Of a stretch of DNA of 64,000 bases, positions 10,287 through 20,857 are shown in pieces. Every line of letters begins with the position of its first letter. Position 1 is the first letter of the stretch. The position numbers were made by a program, and so were the translations under genes. Under the pieces are notes generated by a model. That model searched no databases and was not told the origin of the DNA. It saw only the letters and a list, made by a program, of their open reading frames with translations. Origin of the DNA: Takakia lepidozioides (taxonomy: Eukaryota; Streptophyta; Takakiopsida; Takakiales; Takakiaceae); contig CM060731.1 in NCBI GenBank assembly GCA_030704615.1, positions 3,722,001 through 3,786,000 of the forward strand. The letters are read 5' to 3'.

Positions 10287-11172
10287 GCCACCTCAAAGTG
10301 TTCAAAAACACTTTTGCAAATGTCATAACACCTCTACAATCTTACAAAACCTTGGGAAAACACAGGAAGAACATTTGATTGCCAGCACCTCTAGCCCTTT
10401 GGCCACCTTACACCCCTGCACTCCCTTTCCCCTGAAAACCCTAGCAATGCAGTGTTTCCTGCAAATTAATTAATCCATGCCACAAACAAACCCATGCCAC
10501 AAGTCAGTAAGCAATGTGAGGGCTGACTATATACACATAGCAATTCAATGGGGAACAAAATACAGAGTCGTGATGATGCCACTTACCAAGCGTGCTTCCA
10601 CCATTGCCTTCCCACCACGGCCAGTCTTGGTAGGATTCTGAATTGCACCATTTGCCTTCTTCATGTTGCCCGACACTTTGTGGAATACCTCTGTCTGCCA
10701 GTAACTTACAATCTTGTTCCATACCTCGTCAAATACAGTAATGGGTTTCCCCTTACCACCCAACCACGCAGTGTGTGCTTCATAACGCCGGTTCTTCATT
10801 ATTCTGCCAATTGTTTGTTTTAGGTGGAAGTCTTTTAACTTGTGTGGCGTATATGAAATAGCTTAGCCAGGTGATCTCTGATTTCGTATACAACTTCATC
10901 AGGTTGGTTGTTGATGGCAAGGGAACAATCTAGCTTGCGATAAGCCTGTCCTTTAAGGGCAGCGTGCCATACATTCCGGGTCTGACCATACGGGGCTCCT
11001 TTGAGGTTCGTCACAATCACCGTGGGAGGAAGACCTGCAGCTATTCTCTCTTCCTTCACCTTGGCAGCTTCAATTTTGGTTGAGCTATTAGCCCTCCTTA
11101 AAGCATTGGTTCTATCATTCTTTGAAATGGCACCCTCCCCTCCTTCAGAGACCTCCGTGCACTCAAGAGAAT

Positions 11173-11525
11173 TCAAAGCAGGATCCTGCCAAGTAGGGAC
11201 TGGTGGCCATGGCTGTTGGCCAGAAGGCCGAGGACCATACTGGCCATATTGTCCATAAGCAGGAGGATATTCCGGTGGCCTGCCACCCCCATACCTATTA
11301 GGGGGTGGCAAATATAGTGGAGGAGGATACTGGCCATACTGCCCATATGGAGGAGCACCATATTGACCCTGACCATACTGAGTGCCAGACTGTCGGTACT
11401 GAGGCATACCATAATAAGGTGGGGGTATTGGTGGCACAGAACCCAAAACGATGGGAGAGTTAGGGCCACCTCCTGCGTTCTTGTGGGCGCCATCTCCATT
11501 GCTAGCAGCAGGGATCGTGGATCCA
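11173..11525 (-). other. Tyr/Gly/Gln/Pro-rich low-complexity segment of the accessory protein
   Basis: The long exon encodes repeated YGQYGQY, PPYGQ and PPPPY-type words over roughly 100 residues, preceding the transposase-like block. Such composition is typical of disordered, self-associating (prion-like) regions. It belongs to the accessory protein, not to a separate gene. Confidence 0.7.
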
Positions 11526-11668
11526 GTGCGCTTGTGCTTGCCCTGAAAAGAAATTCCCCCAGTACAATGTGGGTGATTACACATACATATAGGCAGCAAG
11601 CAGCAAATCCTTGAATTCAAGATAACAAACTGGAAGCACATATCATTTGTAAAGACAAGATTACCCAA

Positions 11669-12146
11669 AACTCAGTATGATCTTGGGCAGTAAATCTCCC
11701 AAATTTGATTGGCCCCAATGATGTCCTCCCAGTACATTTTTGAACCCTCTTAGGTATGGGGTGTTCCTGAAATCCATAGCAAGAATTCAAATGGACAAAC
11801 CTGATGGGTCCATGAGAAGTATCCCTCCAAGTTTTACTGATATTCTAGGTGCATAAGTAACCCAAGTATCTCTATAAGTAGCCATTGTAGCTTAGTACCA
11901 GGACGTTGGTTTCATGGGGCAAAGAATTTGAACACACCTGAAGTCTACATTGGCCTGACATCATGCCTTTGGCACTTCAACTTGTCTAGTGGAAATCATT
12001 TGTGATTGTGCCTTGGCTGACCCCTGCATTGTCCAACTTCCCTGTCTTGACAGACATACCCTATCTCTTCATGATCTTACCATACCATATCTCTTCGTGA
12101 TTTTACCAAAAACATATATAATTTGAATCATGGTCATTGTGAAGAA
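11669..12146 (-). other. Intron-like region of the accessory gene
   Basis: About 480 bp with no recognisable coding, lying between exon-like segments. I could not place splice sites with confidence. Confidence 0.4.
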
Positions 12147-12853
12147 CTATAACTCACAGACGGAGAAGGTGTTCGTAGTGTAGATGATGGGCGTTTTTGT
12201 CCTTGTGGTATCCGCCAATGACGCACTCGCCTCGCACTGGCGTGGGAGGAGTGGATCGTCATCATCGTCCTCAGAAGAGCCCTCATGCAGAATTGTATTC
12301 TTCATCGTCTTCAGTCTGACACTTTGTCTTGCAGGACCTTGATCCCTAGCTTTTTCCTTCGGAGCGCGTGGCTTGCGAGGGTTATTCGCTCCCGCAAGCC
12401 TGCACAAATACCTCCATGACCTCCCTCTCAAACAATCACAAACAAATGCAAGCATACATACCCTAATACTCTTAAGCCTACGCTGAACCACAGCCGCACC
12501 CTACCAGGACGTAATGGCTGCCCACGAATGACGGCGGACATCTCCCGCCTAATGACACACCCTCCTCAAACCTAATCGTCACTCACTGCATGTTGTTTGC
12601 CTCTCTGTTTGTACAAGTCGTAGCTACTCGCCCCCATTTGTGCTATGAAGCTTATGATCGCTGTATGAAGGTTAGAGGATAAGGCGAATCGCAAGTTTAG
12701 TGCGTGGGTAACCAAAGTCAGGAACTAAACTCACCCATCTATCAACTGCTTGAACATTGCTTCCACCTCTTTTATGGCAGCAATCCGGCGCTCTCGGAAC
12801 TTCTCGTACTCAATGAGAGGGACGGTCACTTCGAAGACCTTCCGCTTCACCAT

Positions 12854-13552
12854 GGACACTCAAAAACGATACTTATAGTATACTATAGATATAGAAATAG
12901 CACATTGGCAGCTGGTGCAAAACAAGAGACAATGCACTGTGCGTAGCATGCAAAGAGGGAAGGGGTGACGTTCAAAACATGTACAGTGCAGGTGGCGACC
13001 GGATGCGTAGGCGTACAATAGATGACCGTCGAAGCTAAGCCACAAGGAATGGGCATACAAAAATGCTATGCAACTGCGATGAGTGTCATGGAGGAAAAGT
13101 ACTGTTGTTGGAAACAGTGAGGAATCATTACATGATACACGGGAGGGATCCTCTTCTCCGACGCTGTTCTCTTCCGGTACGATCGCCACTTTCCCTTCAG
13201 CACTTTAGTTTGAATTTTGAATGCAACGATCCTCTTCTCCACATGTCGACATTTCGTTGGGTGATTGTAGTCAAGAAGTCATAAGATACAGACGTGACTA
13301 TGACTACGTCACTTCCGTTATCACTTTAATTAATGCACATGTCGTGTTTTCATTGGTCATGTGTAGTCATGTAGTCTTATATGACTAACTAAGTGACTGC
13401 AACTATGACTTCAATGGCTACAAATGTCGTGTTTTGATTGGGTGTATATTCATAAGATACATACGTAAATATGACTGCATCACTGCAACGTCACCGTGTC
13501 TCCTATGTCATAATATAAACAAGTGTCACATCGTTGTTGGTCCACTCACAAG
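12854..13552. promoter_or_regulatory. Shared promoter region between accessory gene and tnp2
   Basis: The two CACTA genes point away from each other here. 13250-13480 holds repeated TGTAGTCA, TATGACTAC and ATGACT words identical in type to the subterminal repeats at the element's end. A TATA-like ATATAAAC sits at about 13513-13520, some 35 bp before the tnp2 ATG. The repeats suggest that the element's own DNA-binding protein acts on this promoter, as TnpA does in En/Spm; that is inference. Confidence 0.5.
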
Positions 13553-15160
13553 ATGACTATTGGGATGCAGGGATGTGAATATTCAGATGATGAAGACGAA
13601 GGCCCTGCGGCACAGCGGGAGCCCAATGTCACAGAGAACGCAGATGAGAGTGGTGGATTGGAGGTAGAAATCCAGCGTGCATTGCAGGAAGCGTTTCTCT
13701 TTGCAGATGCAAACAGAGAGGACCCCATTCATGGTGGAACCGATCATACATTTGCCAATCATGACAATGACCTCGACGATTCCGGAGACAATGAATTTGA
13801 TGAGAATGCTCACCTGCACGTAGATCCCGAGTATGATAAACTCTTCCGACAGTCGCAATGTCCACTTTTTGAAGGGTGCTCAATCAGCCGGCTGCAAGCA
13901 ACTTTGACGTTGTTGAACGCATGCACTACCCACAAGTGCACCAATGCATTTGTGGATGAGCTTCTGGGATTGTTGCGTAAGAGTTTTTTTGCCTAAAGAG
14001 AATTCATTGCCGAAAACTCACTTTGAAGCAAAAACCATGATTGCCAAGATGGGATTGCAGTACACCATGATTCATGCCTGTGAGCGTGGTTGTGTACTCT
14101 TCCGTGGGGAGTATGAGAATGTAGACATTTGCCCAGTGTGCCGCAGTTCCCGTTACATTCCAGGTCGTGGAAGTGTGCCCAAGAAAGTATTGCGACACCC
14201 CTGTCATTCCAAGGTTGAAACGTATGTACCGATGTAAATCGATCGCTAACCTCATGACATGGCACGACAGACATAAGAGCCAGGATGGGTTGGTTCGACA
14301 TCCAACTGATAGCAAAGCATGGAGACACATTGACACCACATTTGAGGATTTTGCTGCAGAGCCACGATCTTTGCGATTTGGATTGGCCTTATACGGTGTA
14401 AATCCCTACCGAGCTCAATCCACAAGTTGGAGCACATGGCCTGTTCTCTTGGTCAATTACAATCTGCCTCCGTGGTTAATGACCAAAAAGTTCTTTGTCA
14501 TGTTAGCGCTACTGATTCCTGGTAAGGAGTCTGTTACCTCGGACAACGTAAATGTTTACCTGATGCCCCTAGTGGAAGAGCTACTGGAACTATGGAGAGG
14601 GATTGCAGCTCATGATGTTTCCCGTCCTCGTGGTCAACGCGAATTCACACTAAGGACAGTGTTGATGTGGTCAATCCATGACTACCCTGCATATGGCTTG
14701 CTCTCAGGTCAAGTGACGAAAGGTTATGCTGGTTGTCCAGCTTGTGGACCCGGTGTGACTTCACAGCAGTTACACACATGTGGAAAAACTGTTTTCCTAG
14801 GCCACCGAAGATTTTTGGCTTGCAATCATCCATATAGAAGGTCAAGAATGTTCAATGGCGCTACTGAGCATGGATTTCCTCCAAAAACGCAGACTGGAAC
14901 ACAAATCAAGGAGCTTGCAACAGCTTGCACTGCATGGGTGGAAAACGGAGGGACGCCAAATAGCAGGACAGACCCAAGAAAAACTCATGGAGTTAAGCGA
15001 TTGTCAATTTTATATATCTTACCTTATTGGGAGGTAATTCCTTCATGGCCATTAAATTGGCTGTGTACATTTTTGCGTTTTCTGTTTAAATTGTGATGAG
15101 TAAATGCTCAATTGCTTATGTGTTCATTTTGTAGGGTCTCCTCATCCGCCACACGTTTGA
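13553..15160 (+). pseudogene. tnp2 (TNPD-type) CACTA transposase, frameshifted and cut by chromovirus copy 2
   Basis: Starts at ATG 13553 (MTIGMQGCEYSDDEDEG); the acidic N-terminus is followed by a segment with Cys-rich ICPVCRSSRYIPG and then the TNP2 core (WHDRHKSQDGLVRHP, YNLPPWLMTK, WSIHDYPAYGLLSG, CPACG). Compared with the copy at 36691-37704 it has an extra T in a T7 run (13984-13990) and loses 2 bases at about 14198. A 101-bp intron (15034-15134, GT..AG) is conserved in size in the other copy. The next exon is broken after 15160 by an LTR, leaving the C-terminal half absent here. TNP2 cuts and moves the element. Confidence 0.9.
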
Positions 15161-15886
15161 TGTCGCGGCCCATTGCCTTGAGGGCAGGGGGTCGGGACAC
15201 AAGAGGGGCTGCCCCTGTGGTGGGGGCAGTGGCAGCGATAGGTATGGGGGGGCTGAAGCACCCTTGAGTGCCCAAAGCACTCAAGGAGGCGGAGACGCTC
15301 ACTAGGTGGAGCCCCGCACACCGGGTTGCGGTGGGGGTGGCTCCACAAGGGGTGGTGGTAGCTTAGCGGGACTTAGTGGGGGTGGCATAGGACTCACCCT
15401 GGGGCGGAGACCTCGTGGTGGGAGTCGTGGGGAGTCTTGGGACACATCACGGTCCATAGGGGCCGTGGTGAGTGGGCCAAGACTCACCGCGACCCATCAC
15501 CGGGAGTCGAGGGTGTTCGTGGTGGTTCGCCATAAAATGGCATGGTTGTTTGTGAAACCCCCGCGGACAGCTACAGAAGTATATATAGGGAGTAGTAACC
15601 CCGAGAACGGTGCAAGCCCGTTGGTGACCAAAAGCTAGTGAATAAGCGAGCTAGCCGGAAAGCGACCAAAGAGTGGGGAGCTGTCCCGGACTGCCAACTA
15701 CCAAAGGGAATTCCGCTGGTTCTAAATCGTTGGAGGGTTCTTTGGGAGATCAACGGGGGACCGTTATGTCCCGGTGAGTAGCCGAAGCTCCAAGTTGGCT
15801 CGGTGGCCAGGTTGGGAGTTAGGCGCGCGCATCAAGCGAGTAACTATGACTTGAGGGGGGAGCTTACCGAAGTGAGGTGCGCGACA
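15161..15886 (+). repeat. 5' LTR of chromovirus copy 2 (726 bp)
   Basis: Begins TGTCGCGG and ends GCGCGACA, so TG..CA ends with short inverted repeats. It aligns along its length with both 725-bp LTRs of copy 3. It is followed by two bases and then the primer-binding site. Confidence 0.92.
15580..15589 (+). promoter_or_regulatory. TATA box of the LTR promoter
   Basis: TATATATAGG, about 420 bp into the LTR; the same box occurs in both LTRs of copy 3. It is a plausible U3 promoter for the element. Confidence 0.5.
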
Positions 15887-15888
15887 CT

Positions 15889-15900
15889 TGATATCAGAGC
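15889..15900 (+). other. Primer-binding site (initiator Met-tRNA type), one base changed
   Basis: TGATATCAGAGC two bases after the LTR. Copy 3 has TGGTATCAGAGC, the usual plant match to the 3' end of initiator Met-tRNA. The G to A change here may be decay. Confidence 0.8.
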
Positions 15901-15941
15901 TTAGAGTTCAATACGCGATCGTCCTTGGGATTGGCCTCATC

Positions 15942-17401
15942 ATGGGGTCGGGCAAGCCAAAAAGCGGATGATGATCCCGGTGAGCCCGATGGGGGCGACG
16001 TGTCACCGAGGCGGCCGTTTGAGGAGGCGGCCGTTTGAGGAAGCGGTGTATGTTTCCGAAAACGAGGCCGCTCAAGAGCGGGAGGAATCTGAGGAGTCGG
16101 AGCCTGAGGAATCTTTGAGAGCTCCGACCGACCAACAGATGCCTTCCATGCCGGCAGCCTTTTGGGAAGGGTTGTTGGCGCAATTTGGCGGGACGTTGAA
16201 AGACATGTTGAAGGCGGCTAATACCACTTCCACTAAGGCAAAGTTTAAGGTGAAGCCGAAGGAACCCGACACCTTTGAGGGCGTCCGAAATCGGAAGGCA
16301 CTCAACACCTGGCTCTTGGAGCTGGAGCAGTACTTCCGGGCGGCCAAGTTGAGTGACAAGGATCGGGTGGAAGTGGCTCCCACCTATTTGAGGGGCTATG
16401 CTCAACAATGGTGGCAGAAATGCCTTCACGACCGAGGTCCAAGCCCGAAAACCTTGAACTGGAGTGGGTTCAAGGAATTGATGAAGAGGCAGTTTGTGCC
16501 CCTCAACGCGTCCTGGCTCGCCCGGGACAAGATGAGGAATTTGAAGCAAACAGATGACATTCGGGGGTATGTCCAGGCTTTCAATGTGTTGTTGCTTGAA
16601 GTCGCGGACATGGCAGAACCAGAAATGGTCTTCAACTTTGTGGCGGGACTGGCCCCATGGGCCAGGCGGAAGTTGGAGGAGAAGCCACCTAAGACTTTGA
16701 ACGAGGCAATTGAGAGGGCTGAATGTTTCTCGGATGTCCCTAAGGGTGAAAGACAAGGCCGTACGGAGCTGAACCACAAGAAGACCCGGCGGGAAGGTGA
16801 CTCCGTCCGACCGGAAAAGAAGTGGGATAGGCCACGTGGCGACAATGGCACGTGGAAATCGAAGGGAGGGCCTTCACAAGTCAAGGCGGCACCCGGTGCT
16901 TCGAAAGGAAAAGCGGGTGGAGCGGCTTATGGCGGACAGAAGGCGACCTTTGATGGAGTGTGTTTCAATTGCGGGGAGCCCGGGCACATGGCCAAGAAGT
17001 GCACGAAGCCTCGGCAATTGAACATGACTCGGGCGACCACAGAGCTGTCGGAAGATACCATCAGTCGCTTGGTGGAAGCGGTGGTCGCCAGGACTTGCAA
17101 GGTAGGCAAATTTTCTTGTGAGTTGTATCAGGAAACTGGCGCCTTACGTAAAGGGAGTCAGTTATTGTTCGTGGATGGGATAATATCCGGAACTAACGTG
17201 TCATTGTTGGTGGACACAGGAGCGTTGCACTCCTTCATGACACCGGCTACAACACAAAAGCTGGGACTCCCTACAAGTGACGTGGGGGCCTCTATTGAGG
17301 TGCGTTCTGCCAAAGGAGAACCGCAATTGGCGACAAGGTTGGTGTTTGATGTTCCTCTTCAACTGGGGAGTTGGGAGGGACGTGAGAACTTCACCATCTG
17401 A
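15942..17401 (+). pseudogene. Gag-protease region of chromovirus copy 2
   Basis: The ATG at 15942 corresponds to the Gag start in copy 3, but a small deletion just after it breaks the frame; a 16-bp duplication (GCGGCCGTTTGAGGA region, about 16010-16040) brings the frame back, so an ORF runs from 15968 to 17401. It has the capsid region, an intact CX2CX4HX4C zinc knuckle (CFNCGEPGHMAKKC), and protease with DTGAL in place of DTGAS. A 2-bp deletion at about 17400 ends the frame. Unlike copy 3, the Gag-protease junction has a Gln codon and no stop. Confidence 0.9.
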
Positions 17402-19592
17402 GATCGATGGAGTGGATCTCATTTTGGGGATGACCTTTTTGAGCAAATCCGGAGTAGTCATAGATGGCCGCAAGAGAGTAATCACGCTGCCATGTGGGAA
17501 TGGTGGCGAGGTCTTACGAGTGTCGGAAACGCCCAAACCCGTGGGAGGGCGAATAAACCTCCTGTCAGCAAGGGAGTGGGCCGTGGAGGAGGCACACGAG
17601 CCCCAGTTTTTGCTCTATATTAGAGAAGTGAAGGGAGAAGGCGATGGGGAGCCGAGCCTAGATTGGATCAAGGGGATTTTGGAGAAATACCAGGATGTGA
17701 TGCCGGAGGATTTACCAAGCGGCTTGCCACCGCGAAGAGGAGTTGACCACAAGATTGAGGTGATACCGGGATCGGAACCGCCTGCCAAGGCGCCCTACCG
17801 GTTGAGCCACAGAGAGTTGGTCGAGCTGAAGACTTAGCTCAAAGATCTAATGTCAAAGGGGTACATCCGGCCGAGTAAGTCACCTTACGGAGCCCCGGTG
17901 CTATTCGCAGACAAGAAGGATGGGACACTGCAGATGTGTGTCGATTACAAGGCTTTGAATAAGGTGACTATAAAAAATCAGTACCCTTTGCCAAGGATCG
18001 ACGACCATTTCGATCGGTTGGCAAGAGCGAAGTATTTCAGCCGGATCGATCTGCGCTCCGGCTATCATCAAATTCGAGTGGCGGAAGGAGATGAGGAGAA
18101 GACCGCGTGCAGGACAAGGTATGGTTCATATGAGTTCTTGGTGATGCCTTTTGGACTCACCAACGCTCCTGCAACCTTTAGCACGCCGATGAACAGCCTT
18201 TTCCAGGAGTGGTTGGATGACTTTGTGATCGTGTACATCAACGACATCTTGGTGTATTCGAAAACAAAGGAGGAGCACCTGGAGCACCTAAAAAGGGTGT
18301 TCCAGAAATTGCGGGAAGGGAAGCTGTATGCCAAAGCTTCAAAGTGCAAATTCGGGGTCACAAAAGTGGAGTTCCTGGGGCATGTGATTACACAAGATGG
18401 GATCAGAATGGATGACAAGAAGGTGAGGGCAATCTTGGACTGGGAGCCTCCGACTTCGGTCCCGGGAGTGCGATCCTTCCTAGGACTCGCCTCCTACTAC
18501 CGGAAGTATGTGAGAAATTTTGCCAAGATCGCGGGGCCGCTGTCGGACCTTATGTGTAAATCCAAAGTCTGGGCATGGAACACATTTTGTGGCCAAGCTT
18601 TTGCTGAATTGAAGCAGCGGATGGCGGAAGCTCCAGTCTTGAAAATCCCGGAGTTCGATCGTCCGTTCGAGATTCATACAGATGCGTCGGACTTCGCGAT
18701 TGGGGGTGTACTGATGTAAGATGGACACCCAGTGGCTTACGAAAGTAAGAAACTGAATGAAGTGGAGCGACGGTGGCCAACGCACGAGAAAGAGATGAAG
18801 GCGATGGTGCACTGTCTTGAGCTGTGGCGCCACTATGTTGGTTCCAACCCAGTGAAGGTGTTCACGGACAATGTCACGGTGAAGTATTTTGCCACGCAGC
18901 CCAAGTTGTCCCCAAAACAACTTAGGTGGCAAGATACTTTGGCGGTGTTCGACGTGGATATATAGTACAAACCAGGACGGGACAACGTGGTGGCCGATGC
19001 CTTAAGTAGAAAGCAGCAGCTTTTGTTGGTGTACAGGGGCGAGACGGCGCTCCAAAGGAAGATCCGGAAGGCTTGCCGGAAGGATGAGCTGGCGAAGTCC
19101 GTGATGCAGGACTTGAGGATGGGGGTTAAATCGCAGTTCCACTTGCAAAATGGACTGCTCCGGTATAAGCAAAAGGGTCTCTACGAGCCGAAGGGAGGGA
19201 TCAGAGATAGCCTCTTGAGAGAATGCCATGATAGCCCGCTTGCGGGCCACGGCGGAGCCAAGTGCACTGCGGCACTCTTGAATAAAGAGTATTTCTGGCC
19301 CAAACTGAGGGAGGAGGCAGAGGAGTATGTCAAGACATGCACCACATGCCAACAAAATCGGAGCGAGTACAAAAAGCAAGCGGGGCTGTTACAACCCTTG
19401 CCGATTCCAGAGGGGACTTGGGAAAGCGTCTCGATGGATTTCATGACTGCTATGCCGCTATCAAAAGGATTCGATGCAATCATGGTGGTGGTGGATAGGT
19501 TCAGTAAAATGGGCCATTTCATCCCCACCAAGGAGACGGCAACGGTACAGGAAACAGGGCGACTTTACTTCGCCCACGTCTTAAAGCATCAT
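17402..19592 (+). pseudogene. Pol pseudogene of chromovirus copy 2, ends within integrase
   Basis: Segments at 17277-17837, 17850-18719, 18732-18965 and 18987-19592 give the protease end, RT, RNase H and the integrase finger and first catalytic Asp. In-frame stops occur at about 17835 (TAG), 18717 (TAA, a Gln codon elsewhere) and 18963 (TAG). The RT catalytic box reads YIND instead of YIDD, so RT would be inactive even without the stops. The integrase HHCC finger is intact. The chain is cut off after the YFAHVLKHH segment. Confidence 0.92.
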
Positions 19593-19613
19593 CTGGTTGT
19601 TCATGACTCAGTT

Positions 19614-19632
19614 CCCTAGTATGGTCGCCAAA
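19614..19632 (-). other. Primer-binding-site-like sequence next to a foreign LTR
   Basis: Read on the minus strand directly after the LTR end ACA: TTTGGCGACCATACTAGGG. It resembles the TTTGGCGACT..GGGGA type of site seen in some plant Tat/Ogre-like gypsy elements. The internal region it would start is gone; copy 2 begins about 20 bp further on. Confidence 0.45.
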
Positions 19633-20614
19633 TGTGGAGCGGCTTTTACTCACCCATCCCTTCGCTATCCGAGGTGGGAACTCCAAGATAGAAGAGTTGG
19701 AAATCTCTAAGCACTCAGCCCGCTCAAAACAATCAGTCATGACCTACAGCTAGTGTATCATGGGGGTGTTTCCTATTTGTACTCCTTCCCACATTCATGT
19801 TAGCGAGTTACCTTACTATCTGTAATTAAGTATCAGTTTGCTTCAGAATTCTATCAAGTTCTATCCATTCATTCCACAGCTTCACTCAGGTCTCTCTACA
19901 CAGTGTGAGGATGAAGTATGTATCAGATTAATATCTATCAAGTATCAGGCTGAAGCCATGGTGTCTCTAATCTACTTTACATTACAATTCTATAGCTTGC
20001 ATTCATTAAGTAACAACAGATCGTCACTTCTCCTACTGCGTGCTCTTCATCTTTCCCTTCAGAGATGTGCTCTCCCCTCTATTTCCCAGCCCTGATGTCC
20101 GAAGTCCCCCAACCAAGAAGTGATCCCCCAAAAGTCCCCGCTCCTCGCTATATCTACTTACAAGCCGTTCTAACCGTTTTCCTAACTAACCGTTATCCCT
20201 GTAGTACACGTTCCTTTTTCAGATGTCGTTCCCCCACAGTTGTTCCCTGCCAATGGTAACTGTTCCCCAGCTGTGCCGAGCTGTGACTGGCTGTATCAGG
20301 CTGTGGCGGGCTGTGACTGGCTGTGTCGGGCTGTGTAGGGCTGTGACTGGCTGTGGCGGCTGTGTCGGGCTATGTTGGACTGTGACGGGCTGTGTTGGCT
20401 GTGCGAAGCTGTAATGGCTGTGTCGGACTGTGATGGGCTGTGTTGGCTGTGCGAAGTTGTGATGGCTGTGACTGGCTGTGTCGGGCTGTGTATGTACCCC
20501 CCTAAAGCCTGTTGTTGTCACCCCTAAGGCTCCTGTTGGTCTCAGTCTGTGTAAAAATTAAGGGTACCCCACAGATCCCGTAAAAGCGTCTAAGTCCCAA
20601 ACAGCCCTCTAACA
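19633..20614 (-). repeat. LTR of an unrelated retroelement (982 bp)
   Basis: On the minus strand it starts TGTTAGAGGG and ends CTCCACA, with TGT/ACA inverted tips. A polypurine tract lies just upstream and a primer-binding-like site just downstream. It is unrelated to the 725-bp chromovirus LTRs. No second copy is seen in the window, so the limits rest on the tips and on the flanking PPT and PBS. Confidence 0.6.
20270..20493 (+). repeat. Degenerate GGCTGTG short tandem repeats in the LTR
   Basis: About twenty units of 9-15 bp built on GGCTGTG(A/T)C or GGCTGTGTC, with variable spacing. It lies inside the LTR at 19633-20614. Confidence 0.9.
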
Positions 20615-20632
20615 TTTACCCCTCCCCCTCTC
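20615..20632 (-). other. Polypurine tract before the foreign LTR
   Basis: On the minus strand GAGAGGGGGAGGGGTAAA, ending exactly at the TGT start of the LTR. This is the expected plus-strand primer site of an LTR retroelement. Confidence 0.75.
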
Positions 20633-20656
20633 AAAAAGCCGTGTCCTCACGGTTTA

Positions 20657-20857
20657 CTATTTGGGATTAGCAAACCTTTGTGAGCGAGCACCCTTGTGAC
20701 GTTGAGAGTCTCGTGAAGGACTCCGTGTGCGAGCTCGAGACCTGTCACTGGTTGATGGAGATGATTGAACACTACCTGGATATGTCATTCCCTCTTTTGG
20801 CTGATATGGAGGTAACCTCTCAGGCATAGGAGATCCTCGTCGTTTCTTCTCTGCCAT
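20657..20857 (-). CDS. Arg/Ser-rich ORF directly after the amber stop
   Basis: Starts with an ATG immediately after the TAG that closes the upstream ORF, in the same frame: 66 residues, with SRARTRSPSRDSQRHKG. The composition suggests RNA or nucleic-acid binding. One natural reading is a single protein of about 406 residues with an amber codon, either a mutation or a programmed read-through. Confidence 0.45.
   Translation of the reverse strand: MAEKKRRGSPMPERLPPYQPKEGMTYPGSVQSSPSTSDRSRARTRSPSRDSQRHKGARSQRFANPK

Larger units (their letters stand above)
9200..12853 (-). pseudogene. CACTA accessory gene (tnpA-like / Ptta-En/Spm transposase type), multi-exon
   Basis: Reads right to left. Exon 1 starts at ATG 12853 (MVKRKVFEVTV, an EYEKFRERRI alpha-helical start) and ends at a GTGAGT donor at 12734. 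An exon near 12150-12400 is acidic and basic rich. A long exon runs from 11542 (acceptor TTTCTTTTCAG) to 10587 (donor GTAAG) and has a Tyr/Gly/Pro-rich segment and then a Transposase_24-like block (VWNKIVSYWQTEVF). Smaller exons at 9630-9744 and 9200-9499 follow; the last (VGDEVRLLDVNS...) resembles the C-terminal beta domain of these proteins. A frameshift near 10850 breaks the long exon. The family is thought to bind the subterminal repeats. Exon limits are inferred by eye. Confidence 0.65.
8041..15160 (+). mobile_element. Large CACTA (En/Spm) transposon, right end lost
   Basis: Begins with CACTACAACAGAT, the same 13 bases as the small element at 5473. It then has a subterminal repeat region, a minus-strand accessory gene (about 9200-12853), a short intergenic promoter region and the plus-strand tnp2 transposase (13553-15160). 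This divergent two-gene layout is standard for plant CACTA elements. The transposase gene is interrupted at 15161 by chromovirus copy 2, and neither the rest of the gene nor a right TIR is seen beyond that element, so the copy is dead. Confidence 0.85.
15161..19592 (+). mobile_element. Chromovirus copy 2, 3' truncated
   Basis: Has a full 5' LTR (15161-15886), a primer-binding site, Gag, protease, RT, RNase H and integrase in order. Homology to copy 3 stops at about 19592 inside integrase (after YFAHVLKHH), where it is joined to a foreign LTR. The 5' end is inserted in an exon of tnp2, in the same direction as that gene. Several stops and frameshifts make it defective. The 3' LTR is missing, so insertion age cannot be read from LTR divergence. 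Confidence 0.93.
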
